Part shown: positions 23,001 to 35,800 of the stretch, piece after piece | Layout: every line of letters starts with the position of its first letter | Numbering within the stretch: the stretch's first letter is position 1 | NCBI RefSeq assembly: GCF_004379255.2 | Contig: NC_056049.1 | Location: forward strand, 22,614,063-22,678,062 | DNA from: Salvia splendens | Lineage: Eukaryota > Streptophyta > Magnoliopsida > Lamiales > Lamiaceae | Direction of reading: 5' to 3' | Length of the DNA stretch: 64,000 nt | Program-made: the position numbers and the translations under genes | The notes under the pieces: model-generated | Seen by the model: only the letters and a program-made list of their open reading frames with translations | Told to the model about the DNA's origin: nothing | Database searches by the model: none

Positions 23001-25996
23001 TCCTTGGATGAAACAAAACAAAAGCAACTACCAAACTTAAAAATATTCAGAAACAAAGAAGCCCCTTCAAATTCTGAATAACAATATGAACTGAGCTTGT
23101 TCCCGGCTCATTTAGACAGAAATGGCCTTTTTCTTTGATATTCATTCAACTACTTTTTTGTTCCAAGGGAGACAGTTCATGAAATATAATCAATGAGGCT
23201 GAAGTATTGATGTAAAAATGCAAGTAGCCAATCTAGAACAATATATAGTGTATAAGAATAAGAAATTTAAAAAATCTGCTAAGGGATTATTTTGTATCTA
23301 TGACAAATATAGCATCACCTATGGGATTAAGGGCTCTCCTTAGATAAGGGCATACCAATAGGGTTCCTTGCTGCTCTAATTGGTGATTCAAGCCTATGTC
23401 ATATTCCAAAAACTGAGGTCAACTCACCTACTTCAATAATGACAAGAAGCAAACTTTTAGGAGCATATAACTAGACATCCCTGCACTCTGGCACAGGAGA
23501 TGTATCATGATGTATCTTAAGTACTTTGTACAACAGAAAATGGACTAAAAGCTTTGGAACTTAATGGAGGGGTGTGCTCACACATATCGGAATAAATGCA
23601 ATAACTAGAGGAAGGCAAATTCTATCAGTTATGCCCATAAGTATGTCTAAATATCCCATGTATGGACTTAGCGAATGGCAAAGTGGATTAAGCTGTGAAA
23701 GCTATTGCAGTAATCAAAAGTCTCAGGTAAGACAAAAACAGAAGAAGACATTCCTTACGGATTTGGAAAACTGTAAAAGCTATTATACCGCGATTATCAA
23801 AAGTCTCTGGTAAGACAAGAACAGCGGAATACATATGCCTTTCACTGCGAGGGATGTGTAGTTTTTCAATCAAAGCCCACTCCCAAATAGCATGGATGTC
23901 TTCTATCACCTGAAACAAAATAATAATGATAATATGTACTAAAATTATTAGGGACTATAAAATCTACTAGTAAATTATAAACAACTCATTCAATGCTATG
24001 CCCAAAATTATATCATCTTTATAACTATTCTTAAGCATGACTATGGAAACTTATTTTTCGAAGGGCTAAAACTGCAAGTCAAAAGTATAAGGGAGCTTGA
24101 ATATCTGGCAACACTTGCTGAGATAAGATAGTTCCTAGATCCCAAAAGACGTTTGTAAATGCAGATGTAACGTATATCAAGCAAAATCAGGACAATAAAA
24201 TGGTAAACAGTACCTGCTGCATAGGATAATACAAAGAAATATTGAGGTGACCTCTCCGAATAGGCCGGCGCACGCTATATGGTTCAGTTGCTGATATTCT
24301 GAGAGCTTCATCGCCACATATGTACTCCTTATACCTACGTTCAACTGAACTCGGTTCCTCATTGTTATTACCTTCCTTCACGGTTGAAGGCTCTTCAGAT
24401 CTCTGTGAACGTCCTGTAACAACACGGTCAAATGAACTGGGAGATATATAAACACATAAAATGAATGACCAGAACTGGTGCACAACTCCGGACAGAAGCA
24501 CACATGTAGAGAACAAAATAAACAAGCTTAGCTCTAGACATTTAACTTTCTTTAATCAAACGAGATAAAAAGAACAACTAACGATTATGCTGCAGAATAA
24601 GGAATGAAGTCAATGAACTAAGCTTCCTGGGAAGAGAACTACACACATGCAAAGACTCATACTAAACCATGATAAGCTAGAAACTAAAATCCTACATAGG
24701 AGAAAAAACAAATTATGCTTAGAAATTCGTGATATATTTGATTATTTGTAGAAAAAGGAGTAAATGAATCTGGATTGGTATCCTTTGATACCAAAATAAG
24801 TTACTCAAAAATAACTATTGACACACAGACCAACACTATCTGAGGCAGTAGCACAGTACACTAAAGCACTTCACAGGTAGGTACAGACAGATAAAGCTGC
24901 TGCCAATCTTAGGAGTAAAGATGCACCATGAAATGTGATTGATTACTATTGGACAAACATAAAAATGTGAATGGAGAGCCCTAAAATTGCAAATACCATG
25001 TTCTGAAGATGAAGGTGAAGGCGAAGATGATGTTTGTTTCTCGAATACATCTGTCCATGGAATAACTGTCTCCTTTTTATTATTGTTTTGAGGAGGTAAT
25101 GCATCCACACGACCCATCTAAAAAAAGGAAAAATAAATATTTCCACAATCAAGTTGTGAACAGAAGAATCTTCATGAATGCTAGACTATGGATGATATTT
25201 CCAATTCCACTACAGTCCTCCACTCACAACCCAAAACATACCTTTTGTGAAAATTGATTGTTTGTCACCTCCTCATCTAAAAATCGTATTTTCAACAGCG
25301 AAGCAATCTGATTTCCAACATATACATAAATCACAAATGATTAGGTCCAGACGCTAACATAGCATGCACTATGCATTCGATGTTCAAACAAATACAGTAT
25401 AAATCAGCTTCCTAAGTTCAAATAAACTAAACTAACAATGTCATAAGCCCTTTCTCGCTCCATGTGCTGCGCTGTCGTCACCTGAGAATTAAGCAACTGC
25501 AGAACAAATTGCAATGATAAGCTCAAAGACCTCGAACTCAATTCAAATGAAAACCAAAACCACACAGTTAAGAAACTCCACTCAACATGAAAAAAGCCTT
25601 AACCTGATCCTGAACATTCCTTTTCGGCACTTGCGACGTGCGTCGAGCAATGCAATGCGGAACAGTAATTGGGGCATCCTGCTGCGCTAGTCCTATTCTT
25701 AAATTTGCTGACCCTAAATTAACCCCCAAAAAAATACGAATTTTATGAACCAAAACTTAAATTGAGAAGAAAAAAGAAGGAACTGACTCTGCGTGTAATT
25801 AAAAACCTGGATTGAAGATAACGAGGTTGGTGCCGCGCTCGGCGAGGAGTTGAGAGGGGACTACTGTTTTAAGGTAATCCTGCGTGAATCAAATTACAAA
25901 CCGAAATTAAGGAGCTTGATGGATAATTTTGTTAGGGGATAAAATACATTGGTGTACATTAGTGCGTGTTGTGTGTGAAAAAAATGTGCTCACCAT
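17017..25996 (-). CDS. ARP9: Actin-related protein 9 (about 593 aa, 20 exons)
   Basis: Coding exons on the minus strand: 25996-25994 (the ATG alone), 25879-25807, 25713-25604, 25496-25437, 25307-25242, 25117-24997, 24413-24214, 23909-23789, 22732-22668, 22408-22319, 21955-21905, 21585-21454, 20936-20847, 20436-20366, 19111-18918, 18836-18793, 18715-18666, 18442-18397, 17618-17568 and 17160-17017. They sum to 1782 nt with every phase matching, close to the roughly 596 residues I recall for Arabidopsis ARP9. Landmarks are GSANLRIGLAQQDAP (actin-fold phosphate loop 1 region), RRPIRRGHLNIS, HIPRSERHMYSAVLVLPETF, ACVVNIGAQVTS, a VPWRGGA-like segment and the C terminus MCYINS. Plant ARP9 is an ARP8-like nuclear actin-related protein linked to chromatin remodelling. 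Intron 14 holds a MULE. No disabling change was seen. Confidence 0.93.
19158..20310. mobile_element. Mutator-like element with captured coding-like sequence, in ARP9 intron 14
   Basis: The ends are inverted repeats longer than 50 bp: GGGCAAACTGCCTTAAAAGT at the left and GGGTAAACTGCCTTAAAAGT as the reverse complement of the right. A perfect 9-bp duplication TATATTAAA lies at 19149-19157 and 20311-20319, as expected for Mutator. The GC-rich interior contains two diverged copies of one segment (about 19500-19640 and 19770-19890). Both read LMKLKGFF/LMKLRGFC-like on the plus strand and share GAATTCTGGATCTT. No transposase is present, so it is non-autonomous, perhaps a Pack-MULE. Confidence 0.9.
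23690..23829. repeat. Partial tandem duplication of the ARP9 exon 8 donor end
   Basis: The 3' end of exon 8 (23789-23829) is imperfectly copied about 75 bp downstream in the intron at about 23693-23745. Shared words are AAAGCTATT, ATCAAAAGTCTC and GGTAAGACAA (plus strand). The intronic copy lacks the donor context and is probably silent. Confidence 0.6.
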
Positions 25997-25999
25997 GGC

Positions 26000-26772
26000 T
26001 AACAGAGCTGGAAAAGCTCAGAGAAGCAGCTGTTGAGAGTATTTAGAGAGAAGATGAATTTGTTCCTTGTAGTATTCTCGTCGTGCTTTTGGGACTGTAA
26101 ATCGTGGACGCCTTTTAACACGATTTCCTTAGTTTCATTTCAAATTGCATAAAACGGCTATCTTCAACTCGCGATTTTATCTTTGGAAGACAATTTAGTT
26201 ATTAACACAGTTTCTTCTTCAACTAATATAATTGGGGTTCGACTCATTATTTTTATTAAAGATCTAAACTTAGCAATGATATATTTTTGTAATTTTGCAT
26301 TAAAAATGTTTGCTCACAAAAATGTCAAATGTATGTCAAACAATTGAACTCCCAATATTAATACTAACTTTTATAATTTTGCATCGAAAATGGTTATTCT
26401 TAAATTATAATCTTCGTTCGCTATATAGACAACAATTTTAAAGGTCATATCACGATAGATTTGAACAACATAGAACAACAAATGACAATCGAGAATACCA
26501 TATTATTATACTAGAATGACTAAAATAAAAAAGATCCAAACGTACAAATGAGCAGGAACAAATCAGATTGCTCAGCGACAAAAATCATCTAAACACCTCC
26601 AAAAAGTTGCAATCCAAAAATTAACTTAAAAGGAAACATAATACAGCACCAAATGTTGGCTTATCAAATAGGAGCTGACATTGAATAGTTTATCGAATCT
26701 GCCTAATTTAAATCCTATCTCTTTGAATCCAACCTCCTCTAAATAATTTCCCAGGGCCTCCACTCGTTGAAC
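26000..26772. other. ARP9 promoter and 3' flank of the lesion-inducer gene
   Basis: Both neighbours are on the minus strand, so this interval should carry the ARP9 5' untranslated region and promoter (nearer 26000) and the 3' untranslated region of the upstream gene (nearer 26772). No strong motif was recognised. Confidence 0.4.
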
Positions 26773-29592
26773 TTAAGCAGCCTTCGATTTGATGATCTTT
26801 TTCTTGGGTTGCTTCCTTGTAATCGAGTTCTTCATTCCAAGGAAGAACAGCAGTGCACCAACAAGTGCCACACACTGACAGGAAATTCATGACAAATGTT
26901 ACACACAGGCTGAACTTTACATGCAGCGTTGAGATTTTATTTCCCGTGTTGGTTTTACCTGAAGGAAACCGGACAGAACTCTGAAAAACTCTGGCCTCCC
27001 GGCTTCGTAGTGGTAGAAGTCATACATCAAAGGAGTTGTCAATATCAAGTAATACATCTGTGGCAAGGAAATGAGCAGGGAAGATGAGCTTTTGTGTTGT
27101 TTTGCTTTTAAGAGATCGAATGAGTGGCAAATATTAGTGAAGACACGATAGGGTTTCTCACCAGAAGATAAGCGCCAAAACTGCTGCCAAGGACAAATAG
27201 AAGTCCACCGAACCCATTCAGGAAGATGGATGCAGCCACGAAAGTCCTGGCCTGTAAGTTTGTCAATTGGACATCATGTAGCATCAGAACACCCCGTGAT
27301 TCAGAGTACGAAGAAATTAGAAAAATACAAATTTCATTGGAGGCTTACATCAATGTGGAAATTGTTTTTCCCAATTATTCCATCAATATGCTTCTTGACA
27401 AGAGCCAATTTGGGAGCCCACATTTCCACTGCAGGTCCACCATTGTCTCCAAATTCATTGTACCTTAAAAAGGCAAGTAATATGTCAGGAAAATGACTAT
27501 GATCCCCAAAATAACTGGGGATGGTCTAGCATATCTGCTGACAAGTTTAATTCAATATGAAATGTTAAGGAAAACTTCCGAACTTCCACCAAAGAGCTAT
27601 GTCGCACGTATGTGGTATGCAGCAAAAAATATTAATCTGCTCAGAAAGACAATTACAGAATAGGACTTGAGAGGATGACATTAGGTCTCTCAAGTCAAAC
27701 CCCCTCATGCTGATGGGGTGCAGGCAAAATCTACTGATTTTATTTACATAATGGCGACCAACATCTCTAGTACAGAAAACATATCAGGCAATTAAACCAA
27801 GTATAGATGCTAAACGAAATAAAGGAAAAAGTGGCTAAAGAACTAGGCAGTTGAGGACACTACAACCAAGGCCTAGCAAATATCCAAGTAGGCCATCTAC
27901 TACCCAGAGGCCACACATGAAGAGCCAAAAACAAGTCAATTCAAAAGTCACAAGTATGTTTCCATGTGATGTGATATATAAGTATCTTGGCACACATGGC
28001 ACTAAAACCCCCAACCCAACCACCTCCGTGTGTCTACACTGTACAGAATAGCAGCTTAGTATCAACTCTCACACAACCCTAGAAGTAGGATCAAATTTCA
28101 GAGATCAGGCATGGTTAATTGGTACTCCCTCTGTTCCACGGTAGTTGAGTCATTTCATTTTCTGTTCTCGTTTTGGAAAAATGAAACTCCCTCCGTCCCA
28201 AGAAAGTTGAGTCGTATTCCTTTTTAGTCCGTACCAACAAAGTTGAGTCATTTCCTTTTTTAACAAAAGACAAAACATCTAATCACTCTTACTTTATTCC
28301 ATCATTTACTTTACTCTCTTATCTTTCCTACTTTTTCATCTCTTCTATTTATTTAATATAAATTCTTAATCTTCATGCCCAAAAGTTTTGTCTCAACTTT
28401 CTTGAGACGGAGGGAGTAATAAATAGTTAAAATAGAGAGAAAGTAAAGTAAGTGACATAATAAGGTATATAAAAGTCTTATCTACATTATTGTCTCTTTT
28501 CCTTTACTTTTTATCCACTTTAACTATTTATTATTATATTATTTTTATAAAACGAGTGCAGAAAATGAAATGACTCAACTACCGCGGAACGGAGGGAGTA
28601 ACAACATTAATTCTATAATCATTTGCATATCTGTCTACCGATCTCAAAAGCACAGCAGATTAAGTAATTTTCTTGCATATCTATCTTCCAATCTCATCAA
28701 TGTAAACAACAAAATCCAGGAGGCACTGCAGATTAAGTAATTTTCTAATTAACCTTTTACAGAAATTCATCTCAGAACAAAATCCATTCCTATAATCTTT
28801 CTAGTTGTCTCAAGGAAAATATAAAGCAAGTAATTCTTCCAACGTGAATGGAAAGCAAGCCAAAATTGACCACGTCACCACCCACTGAACAAGCGCAGGA
28901 TTCAATAATTGCTAGAACATATATATGTTTCAGTATGTTGGACTTGACCATCACTCACTCATACAATCTAAATAGAGCTACCAATGCTTGCATAAAAGTG
29001 AAATCTCCTCTAAAAAAGTCAATCAGTACAGTAAAAATTGAATCCATATTAATCAGTCTGAAGGATTTTATAACCATTTTTGTCATTTGAAAAGCCCTCA
29101 ACCAATAATTCGAGATGAAAAGCATAGCCAGAAGTCAAATTTCCAGGAGCAAAATGATTAATTACGCGCCGAAAGAGCAAAATTAATAAGATCCAGCAAA
29201 CAAAACATAGAATCGCAGTGAACCGAGGAAAATTAAAAATTAAACACGCTAATTAGAATATCATATGAAACCACTTCAGCGCAGATCAAAACACCAGATA
29301 CATAAACAAAAACAACGCATTCAAATAAAACAACAAATTCAGCCTCTTCCAGATCACACGAGAACAGAAAATTCAAAATCCGAGTAAAGAAAAGGCGCAT
29401 CCAGATCTAAGAAATAATCCGCGCAATCAAAACATTTCCGCAAGCAAAAGCTAATAGAAAAACAGATCTGACGAAAAAACAGACGCAACGAGCAATAATG
29501 AGAGAGTGTTTGTGGATTGATTACATTTGCCATGCAGAGAGGATGAAGATGGAAGCGAAGAGCACACGTCCAAGGAAAGAAAAGAAACCCAT
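26773..29592 (-). CDS. HR-like lesion-inducing protein family member (157 aa, 5 exons)
   Basis: The exons are 29592-29525, 27463-27349, 27251-27162, 27057-26959 and 26874-26773, summing to 474 nt with GT-AG borders and matched phases. The product begins with a hydrophobic signal-anchor-like helix (FLGRVLFASIFILSAW), has further membrane segments (FVAASIFLNGFGGLLFVLG, SFGAYLLMYYLILTTPL, CVALVGALLFFLG) and ends in a Lys-rich tail (KQPKKKIIKSKAA) that may act as an ER-retention or cytosolic basic tail. Length and layout fit the HR-lesion (HRLI) family, small multispanning proteins named for cell death on overexpression; the biochemical role is unknown. The first intron is about 2.06 kb and carries two nested MITEs. 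Confidence 0.92.
28125..28598. mobile_element. Stowaway MITE (outer) in the lesion-inducer intron 1
   Basis: The left end is CTCCCTCTGTTCCACGGTAG and the reverse complement of the right end is CTCCCTCCGTTCCGCGGTAG. The inverted repeats run on for about 40 bp and TA flanks both sides (28123-28124, 28599-28600). It holds a second element at 28187-28416. Confidence 0.88.
28187..28416. mobile_element. Stowaway MITE nested in the outer MITE
   Basis: The left end is CTCCCTCCGTCCCAAGAAAG and the reverse complement of the right end is CTCCCTCCGTCTCAAGAAAG. TA follows on the right (28417-28418); the left flank is AA, so one duplication copy has changed. It inserted after the outer element. Confidence 0.85.
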
Positions 29593-29599
29593 TTTCTCC

Positions 29600-31655
29600 G
29601 GCACTTCGCCTTTCGGTGTGTGTAATGCGTGTTTCTTCTCGCTCTGCGGAGAATGGACTAAATGGGGAGAACGGATGAACGAAATTCAAGTTGGGTGGGC
29701 TTTGATTTGAAGCAGTAGTTATTAATTAATCATTAAATAATGGTTTTCCACATTTTCATTCATTGATTTGGTTGAATTAATGTTTATGGATGTTTATTTT
29801 AATTGATGTTGCCTCTACAGTTGTTGGATATTCTTTACTAATTGTGCCAATTATTAAATATTTCTAGACTAAAATTTATTAAATATAATGTCATTTTATG
29901 ATTTTGTGCATTAGTCCATTTTTACACAACACTATCTTCGTCCCAAAGAAGACATTGATACAAGATTTTAAGATATACGTGTATTAAGTAGAATGATAAA
30001 TTGCGGTTGACTATATTAATGAAAAGAAAAAAAATTGGTGAAATGTATTAATAGTCATTTACTTTTTAAAAATTGTGATGTTTTTGATGGTCAAATTAAA
30101 AAATTAAAGAGTGACATCTTTTCTGAAATAAATAATTAAATACTAAAACATTAGACTAGCGCTCCTTTTTATCATAAATATATGATCATTTTATTATTTT
30201 TGCCACGTTGAATTTCATGACTGAGCATATGGCATTTCGAAGATTGGATAATGGAATTTAGAACCCCTATATTTCACATGCTTCTCGTCGATATCTGCCA
30301 AAACATGAGCTAAAATGGTCACGCATCGTGAATGGAAACTTGACATCGTAAAAATTTATTAGTTCTGTCATATCTTGGCAAAATTTGAACAAAATCATAA
30401 GATGTTTAGAACTCAATTTTTTCCTATATGATTCAATTTGATGTTTAATGTTGATCACTTCAATTTGATTGTTTGCATCTTGTTTGTCCCTTTCTAATGA
30501 GTGTTTTACTCTTGTGTACTTTGATTAATTTTCTTGCGACAAAGAATTGTTTGATATATTTTTAAATATTAAGCATATGAAAAGACGTTATTTAAATTGA
30601 TCATTTGAAAAGAAATTTGTTGGTTATTACCATGTGCACGAGGTATTGAGTCTTTGGGAGTAGTATTTAATTTGGGCTTGATCACCACTCTTGTTTAGTT
30701 CACCAAATCTATTTGGTTTGAGATGTTTATTCCAAAGAGAAACATCCCAATGAAACGAGGTTATTTTTATTATGGTGAGAATGTGTCTATAATTTGCAAT
30801 TTAGCTCTATCTAAGCGCATAATCAACTTGTGATTTACTTATTTGCTGTGACACTGTGTACCTAGGCATTTAACAACATGCTCAATATTATTTGATTGAG
30901 TAGTTGACTCATTTTTTTTGTAATTTATGATTATACTGATACTGATGCTAGTAACAATATTGATTGTGATCTCGATATAGAGCTAGAACTACATCTTGAA
31001 AATGCAAGTATATTCATCGATATTTTTTGCTAATGCATATAAATAAATAAAATTGATTCTTTCATATATTAGATCATCGAAACAAACATAGGTAGCTAGG
31101 AAATAATGGATCTCTATGTGCGGCTCACTTTATTAATGAACTATATAGGTAGCTATTAATATTTGCTTTATAAAAAGGTCACATTTAGGTCGTAGTAGGC
31201 CGACATTTATTTCATTAAATATTGAATTAACAATTACTAGTAAATTTAAGACAATTGGTATCCAATTAGAACGTGCATCTTGATTGCATACATTCATTGT
31301 CACGTATACTAAATTATTGAGACCGTATGAAAATCTATGATCTGTCTCATTACCTCTACGGTCACATGGCTTTGTTCACATTCTTTACTTCAAACTTGTT
31401 ATAATTATAGTGGATCGTGGCAATTTATCGCTTAATCATTGCGTCGAGTTGCCAAAACTTGCAAAAATGTATAATCTCGCGATGGTAGATTTTGCATGCG
31501 GGTTGGATCGTTATCGAAAACCTGATAAGGATTTAATCCAATGCGACCTAATCTAAATGCGACATGTTAAGAAAACTTTCAATATAAACACAAACTTGAT
31601 TTGTTATCTTATGTTCGAATCGTACTTAGTCAAATATTTTTTGAGTAATAATAAA
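29600..31655. other. AT-rich intergenic stretch, nothing recognised
   Basis: This interval starts with the promoter side of the lesion-inducer gene. The remaining roughly 2 kb show no coding homology, inverted ends or repeats that I can support. Confidence 0.45.
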
Positions 31656-32003
31656 TGTTACAAGACATTTAATTTTGTGAAATTAAATGCAATAGCGTCG
31701 ATCTACGTTCCGAATAGATGACCGTAGTATATTCATTTTCTCAAATCCGATTCCCGGTGAGTGAGAAATATTATATTAAAGTTGGTCACAATAAAGCTAG
31801 AAATGAGCTATGTGAAAAGACTAATGGATTAATTAACTAGGTGTCAATTATCCCACATTGGGGGTGATAAACTTCTTTGATGAAGTATTTAATCAGATGA
31901 ATTATCATGTGTAATAATTATCGTGGAGTAAGACGGGTGACAGAGCCCACACGCGCGCACACGCGCGTCGCCGCCGCCCGCCCGCCCGCGAGCCGCGCAC
32001 CGT
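31656..32003 (+). mobile_element. Truncated 5' LTR fragment of the copia element
   Basis: It starts at TGTTACAAGACATTT and matches the start of the LTR at 37356. Shared words in order include TTTTGTGAAATTAAATG, ATAGCGTCGATCTAC, CTCAAATCCGATT, CCGGTGAGTGAGAAATA, AATTATCCCACAT and AGAGCCCACACGCGCGC. Similarity stops in the GC-rich CCGCCCGCCCGCCCG run near 32000, so the U3 remainder, TATA box, R, U5 and primer site are missing. Confidence 0.8.
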
Positions 32004-32880
32004 ATTTTTAACTATATTTGCACAAACATAAAGAATAAATATAAAGGCATTTTTTAAATATAAAAAATAAGTAACATAATAATATTAATTTTTAATTAGT
32101 TACTCGAATTAAACTTTAAATTATACAAAATTTGAACAAATCGATCTGATAAGAATATTAACCCAGCAAAGCTTGATATAAATCAGTTAATTTTGTTCGG
32201 ATTCATATTAGATTTTATTTTATCATATCAAAAATTAAAACCCCCAATTTCTAAGTAGCGGCAGCAAATATGGTGTGACTCAACGATATCGTAAAAATAA
32301 ATTTTTTAATCATTTAATAAATTACTTGTAATTTTATATTTTGCACTTATATGTCAAACGGGTCACTTTTATCTAGATACAATACAATGTGACATAGTAC
32401 TATTAACTACTCATTAGACTAAATATCTAACACAAAGTGACGTATTAATTTCATTTAGTATTGTGTATTTAACGTAAAATACAAAGAGATATTTGTATAC
32501 AAATGCAATAAGATTACGACTAATTCCAAGTCACATTTTATTTTATTTCATGCGTTGGCTCATTGGCTGAATACTTAAGTGCATGGCTACTCACCAGGTG
32601 GAAATGAGCCATCCACTTTCATTGACTAATAATTTAAAAATAAGATGATATTATAAAAAATGTTCATTCCGTTTTTGTTTACTCTACATTAGTAGTAGTA
32701 TATATTTTATCAGAGTTGGTCGTGGTGAAATGGAAAGCTTATAATATAACAATAAAATAGGCCATCCATCTACCATTGTAAAGATGCAATAACAAAGTGT
32801 TATTCAGTAAATGAAAACTTATGGCTCTCCATCTACCGTAGTAAGATCCAAACTGAAAATATTAAAGTAAATGAAAACTT
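32004..32880. other. Unplaced sequence between the LTR stub and gag
   Basis: This AT-rich sequence does not match the 3' LTR. A motif of the form GTAAATGAAAACTTATGGCTC occurs twice (about 32808 and 32868). It probably records a deletion or rearrangement that replaced most of the 5' LTR. Confidence 0.45.
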
Positions 32881-32897
32881 ATGGCTCGCCAACTTCC

Positions 32898-35800
32898 TCA
32901 CGGAAAATGAGCCGCCTGCGCCAAGCGACCAAGAGACTAGGCTCGAAGTCATAGCGGACTATGAAGCTTGGAGAAAAGGGGATTATCTATGTAAAAATTT
33001 TATTTTAAGTGCATTATATGATAGCCTCTACAATGTATACTCTAATGTAACCACATCTAAACAAATGTGGGAAAACCTAGAAAAGAAGTATAGCATAGAT
33101 AATGTTGCAGGGACTGAACAAGTTGTAGCTTCCAAATTTATGGACTACAAGATGGTCGATTCTCGACCTGTCATGGAGCAAGTCCAAGAGCTCCAAATGA
33201 TTATCCACGCACTAGTGGCCCGATAAATTCCTAAGGTGCACGATCATTGACAAGCTTCCTCCCAGTTGGAAGGACTTCAAGAGCTATCTCAAGCACAAGC
33301 GAAAGCAGATGACCCTTGAAGACTTGATCGTGAAGTTGCGCATTGAGGCTGATGTGCGCAAAAGCGACCAAATGGCTAAGAGCTTCACCCCAAATGAAGC
33401 CAAAGCCAATCTGTTGGAGCGGGGCGGTCCCTCCAACAAACGCCCTCACCCAAACCGTCCAAATGACAAAGGGAAGGGAAAGCAGCCTTCAAAGAAGTTT
33501 GAAGGCGATTGCTACAAATGTGGCAAACCATACCACTTTGCAAAGGACTGCCGCAGCAAGAAAAAGAAGCCGGCTGCCCACGTCGTTGAGAAGGAGTTCA
33601 AGGACTGGGACGAGAACGACCTCATTGCTGTGGTTACTGAAGAGGTTAACCTTGTTGATAACAAGTGTGACTGGTACATCGACACCGGCGCTACTGCTCA
33701 TGTCTGCTCAGATAGGAGCAAGTTTGCCTCCTACACCGCGGTTGAAGGAGGAAGATCAACATGGGGAATCAAGCATCCTCCGAAGTCCTTGGCATCGGAA
33801 ATGTGATCCTCATGATGACGTCTGGCGTCACAATAACGTTGAAGGATGTGCTGCATGTCCCGGACATCCGCAAGAACCTAGTGTCAGGATCAATACTAGT
33901 TAATAAGGGGTTTAAACTTGTATTTGAGTCTGATAGGTTTGCTTTGTATAAGTTTGGAAAATCCCTCGGAAAAGGTTATGTAACCGATGGGCTTTTCAAG
34001 CTTAGTGTGGCAACTCGCAGTGTTGCAAAGCCATTGGCTAATAATAATAAAGCATCTACTTCCTCTTATTTGACCGAGTCTTCAAATTTATGGCATTGTA
34101 GATTGGGACATGTAAATTCAAAAGCCATTAAAAGATTAGTGAATTTAGATTTACTAAAGGCTAATGAAGTGGATACTCAAGATAAATGTGAAATTTGTCT
34201 TGAAGCAAAAATAACTAAGTTGCCGTTTCACTCAGTTGAACGAAGCACAAAACCCCTTGAATTAATTCACACGGATGTATGTGATTTAAAGATGGTGCAA
34301 ACTAGAGGTGGTAAAAAGTACTTTATCACTTTCATAGATGATTGCACAAGTTATTGCTACATTTACCTTTTAAGAAGTAAAGATGAAGCAATAGAAGCGT
34401 TCAAAAATTATAAGAACGAAGTTGAGAATCAACTTGGTTGTAAAATCAAAACGATTCGAAGCGATAGATGAGGCGAATATGTAGCCCCGGTTGAGGAGTT
34501 ATGCAACGCAAGTGGTATAATTCATCAAACAACTGCTCCATATTCACCACAATCTAACGGTGTTGCAGAACGCAAAAAATCGAACTCTAAAAGAGATGAT
34601 GAATGCACTGCTTCTGACTTCAGGATTACCACATAACATGTGAGGGGAAGCTGTTTTGACAGCCAACTATATCTTGAATAAAATCCCTCTCAAAGGAAAA
34701 GATGTTACTCCTTATGAGTTGTGGAAGGGAAGGAAGCCATCCTACAATACCTCAAAATGTGAGGGTGTTTGACAAAGGTGATGGTTCCTCCGCCCAAAGA
34801 AGTTACAATCGGACCTAAAACGGTTGATTGCATCTTCATTGGATATGCACTTAACAGTAGTGCATATCGATTTGTTGTTCACAAGTCTGAAATATCGACT
34901 ATCACAGTATGAAAATACACTTAACAATTGAGTCGAGGAATGCTGTATTTCTCGAAAATACATTTCCTTGCAAAGACAAGGAAAAAGTCTCAACCAATTC
35001 TGAGACAAGAATTAAAGAAGCCACTAGTTCTAAACCAGTGGAAGAAGAAGCCACTAGTTCTAAATCAGAGGATGAGGAACCTGAATCGCGCAAGCGTGCA
35101 AGGCCCGATCCAAAGGATACAGTACTAAGACGTGGTAATAGAGTCAGAACACCAAAAACATTTGGTCCTGACTACATTGCTTTTATGTTAGATGAAGAAC
35201 CAACATCTATAAAAGTAGTCTTCGATGGCCCAGACGGGTTGCATTGGAAAGAAACTGTTCAAAGCGAAATAGATTCAATTTTGCTAAACCACACTTGGGT
35301 ATTGGTAGATCTACCTGAAGGTGCGAAACCTCTAGGTTGCAAATGGGTGCTTAAAAGGAAATTTAAGGCTGATGGAACAGTGGATAAGTATAAAGCCCGA
35401 TTAGTAGTAAAGGGTTTTAAACAAAATGAAGGACATGACTTCTTCGATACCTATTCACCTGTAACAAGGATTACATCTATCCGAGTGCTTCTCGCTATTG
35501 CTGCATTGCACAATCTTGAGATTCATCAAATGGATGTAAAGACCGCGTTTCTAAATGGTGAACTAGAAGATGAAATATATATGGAACAACCCGAAGGGTT
35601 TGTAGTACCTGGACAAGAGAAAAAGGTATGCAAGCTCGTAAAGTCCTTATATGGATTAAAACAAGCGCCATTGCAATGACACTTGAAGTTTGATAATGTG
35701 ATGTTATCAAATGGGTTTAAAATCAACGAGTGCGACAAATGTGTCTACATCAAGAGCACTAATAACGGCCATGTTATATTGTGTCTATACGTTGACGATA

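Noticed and set aside
24187..24525. Alternative ARP9 exon in another frame
   Set aside because: The correct frame through 24413-24214 joins both neighbours in phase and matches ARP9.
31940..32003. GC-rich CGCGCG/CCGCC run as a CpG-island promoter
   Set aside because: The same run occurs in the U3 of the 3' LTR, so it belongs to the retroelement.
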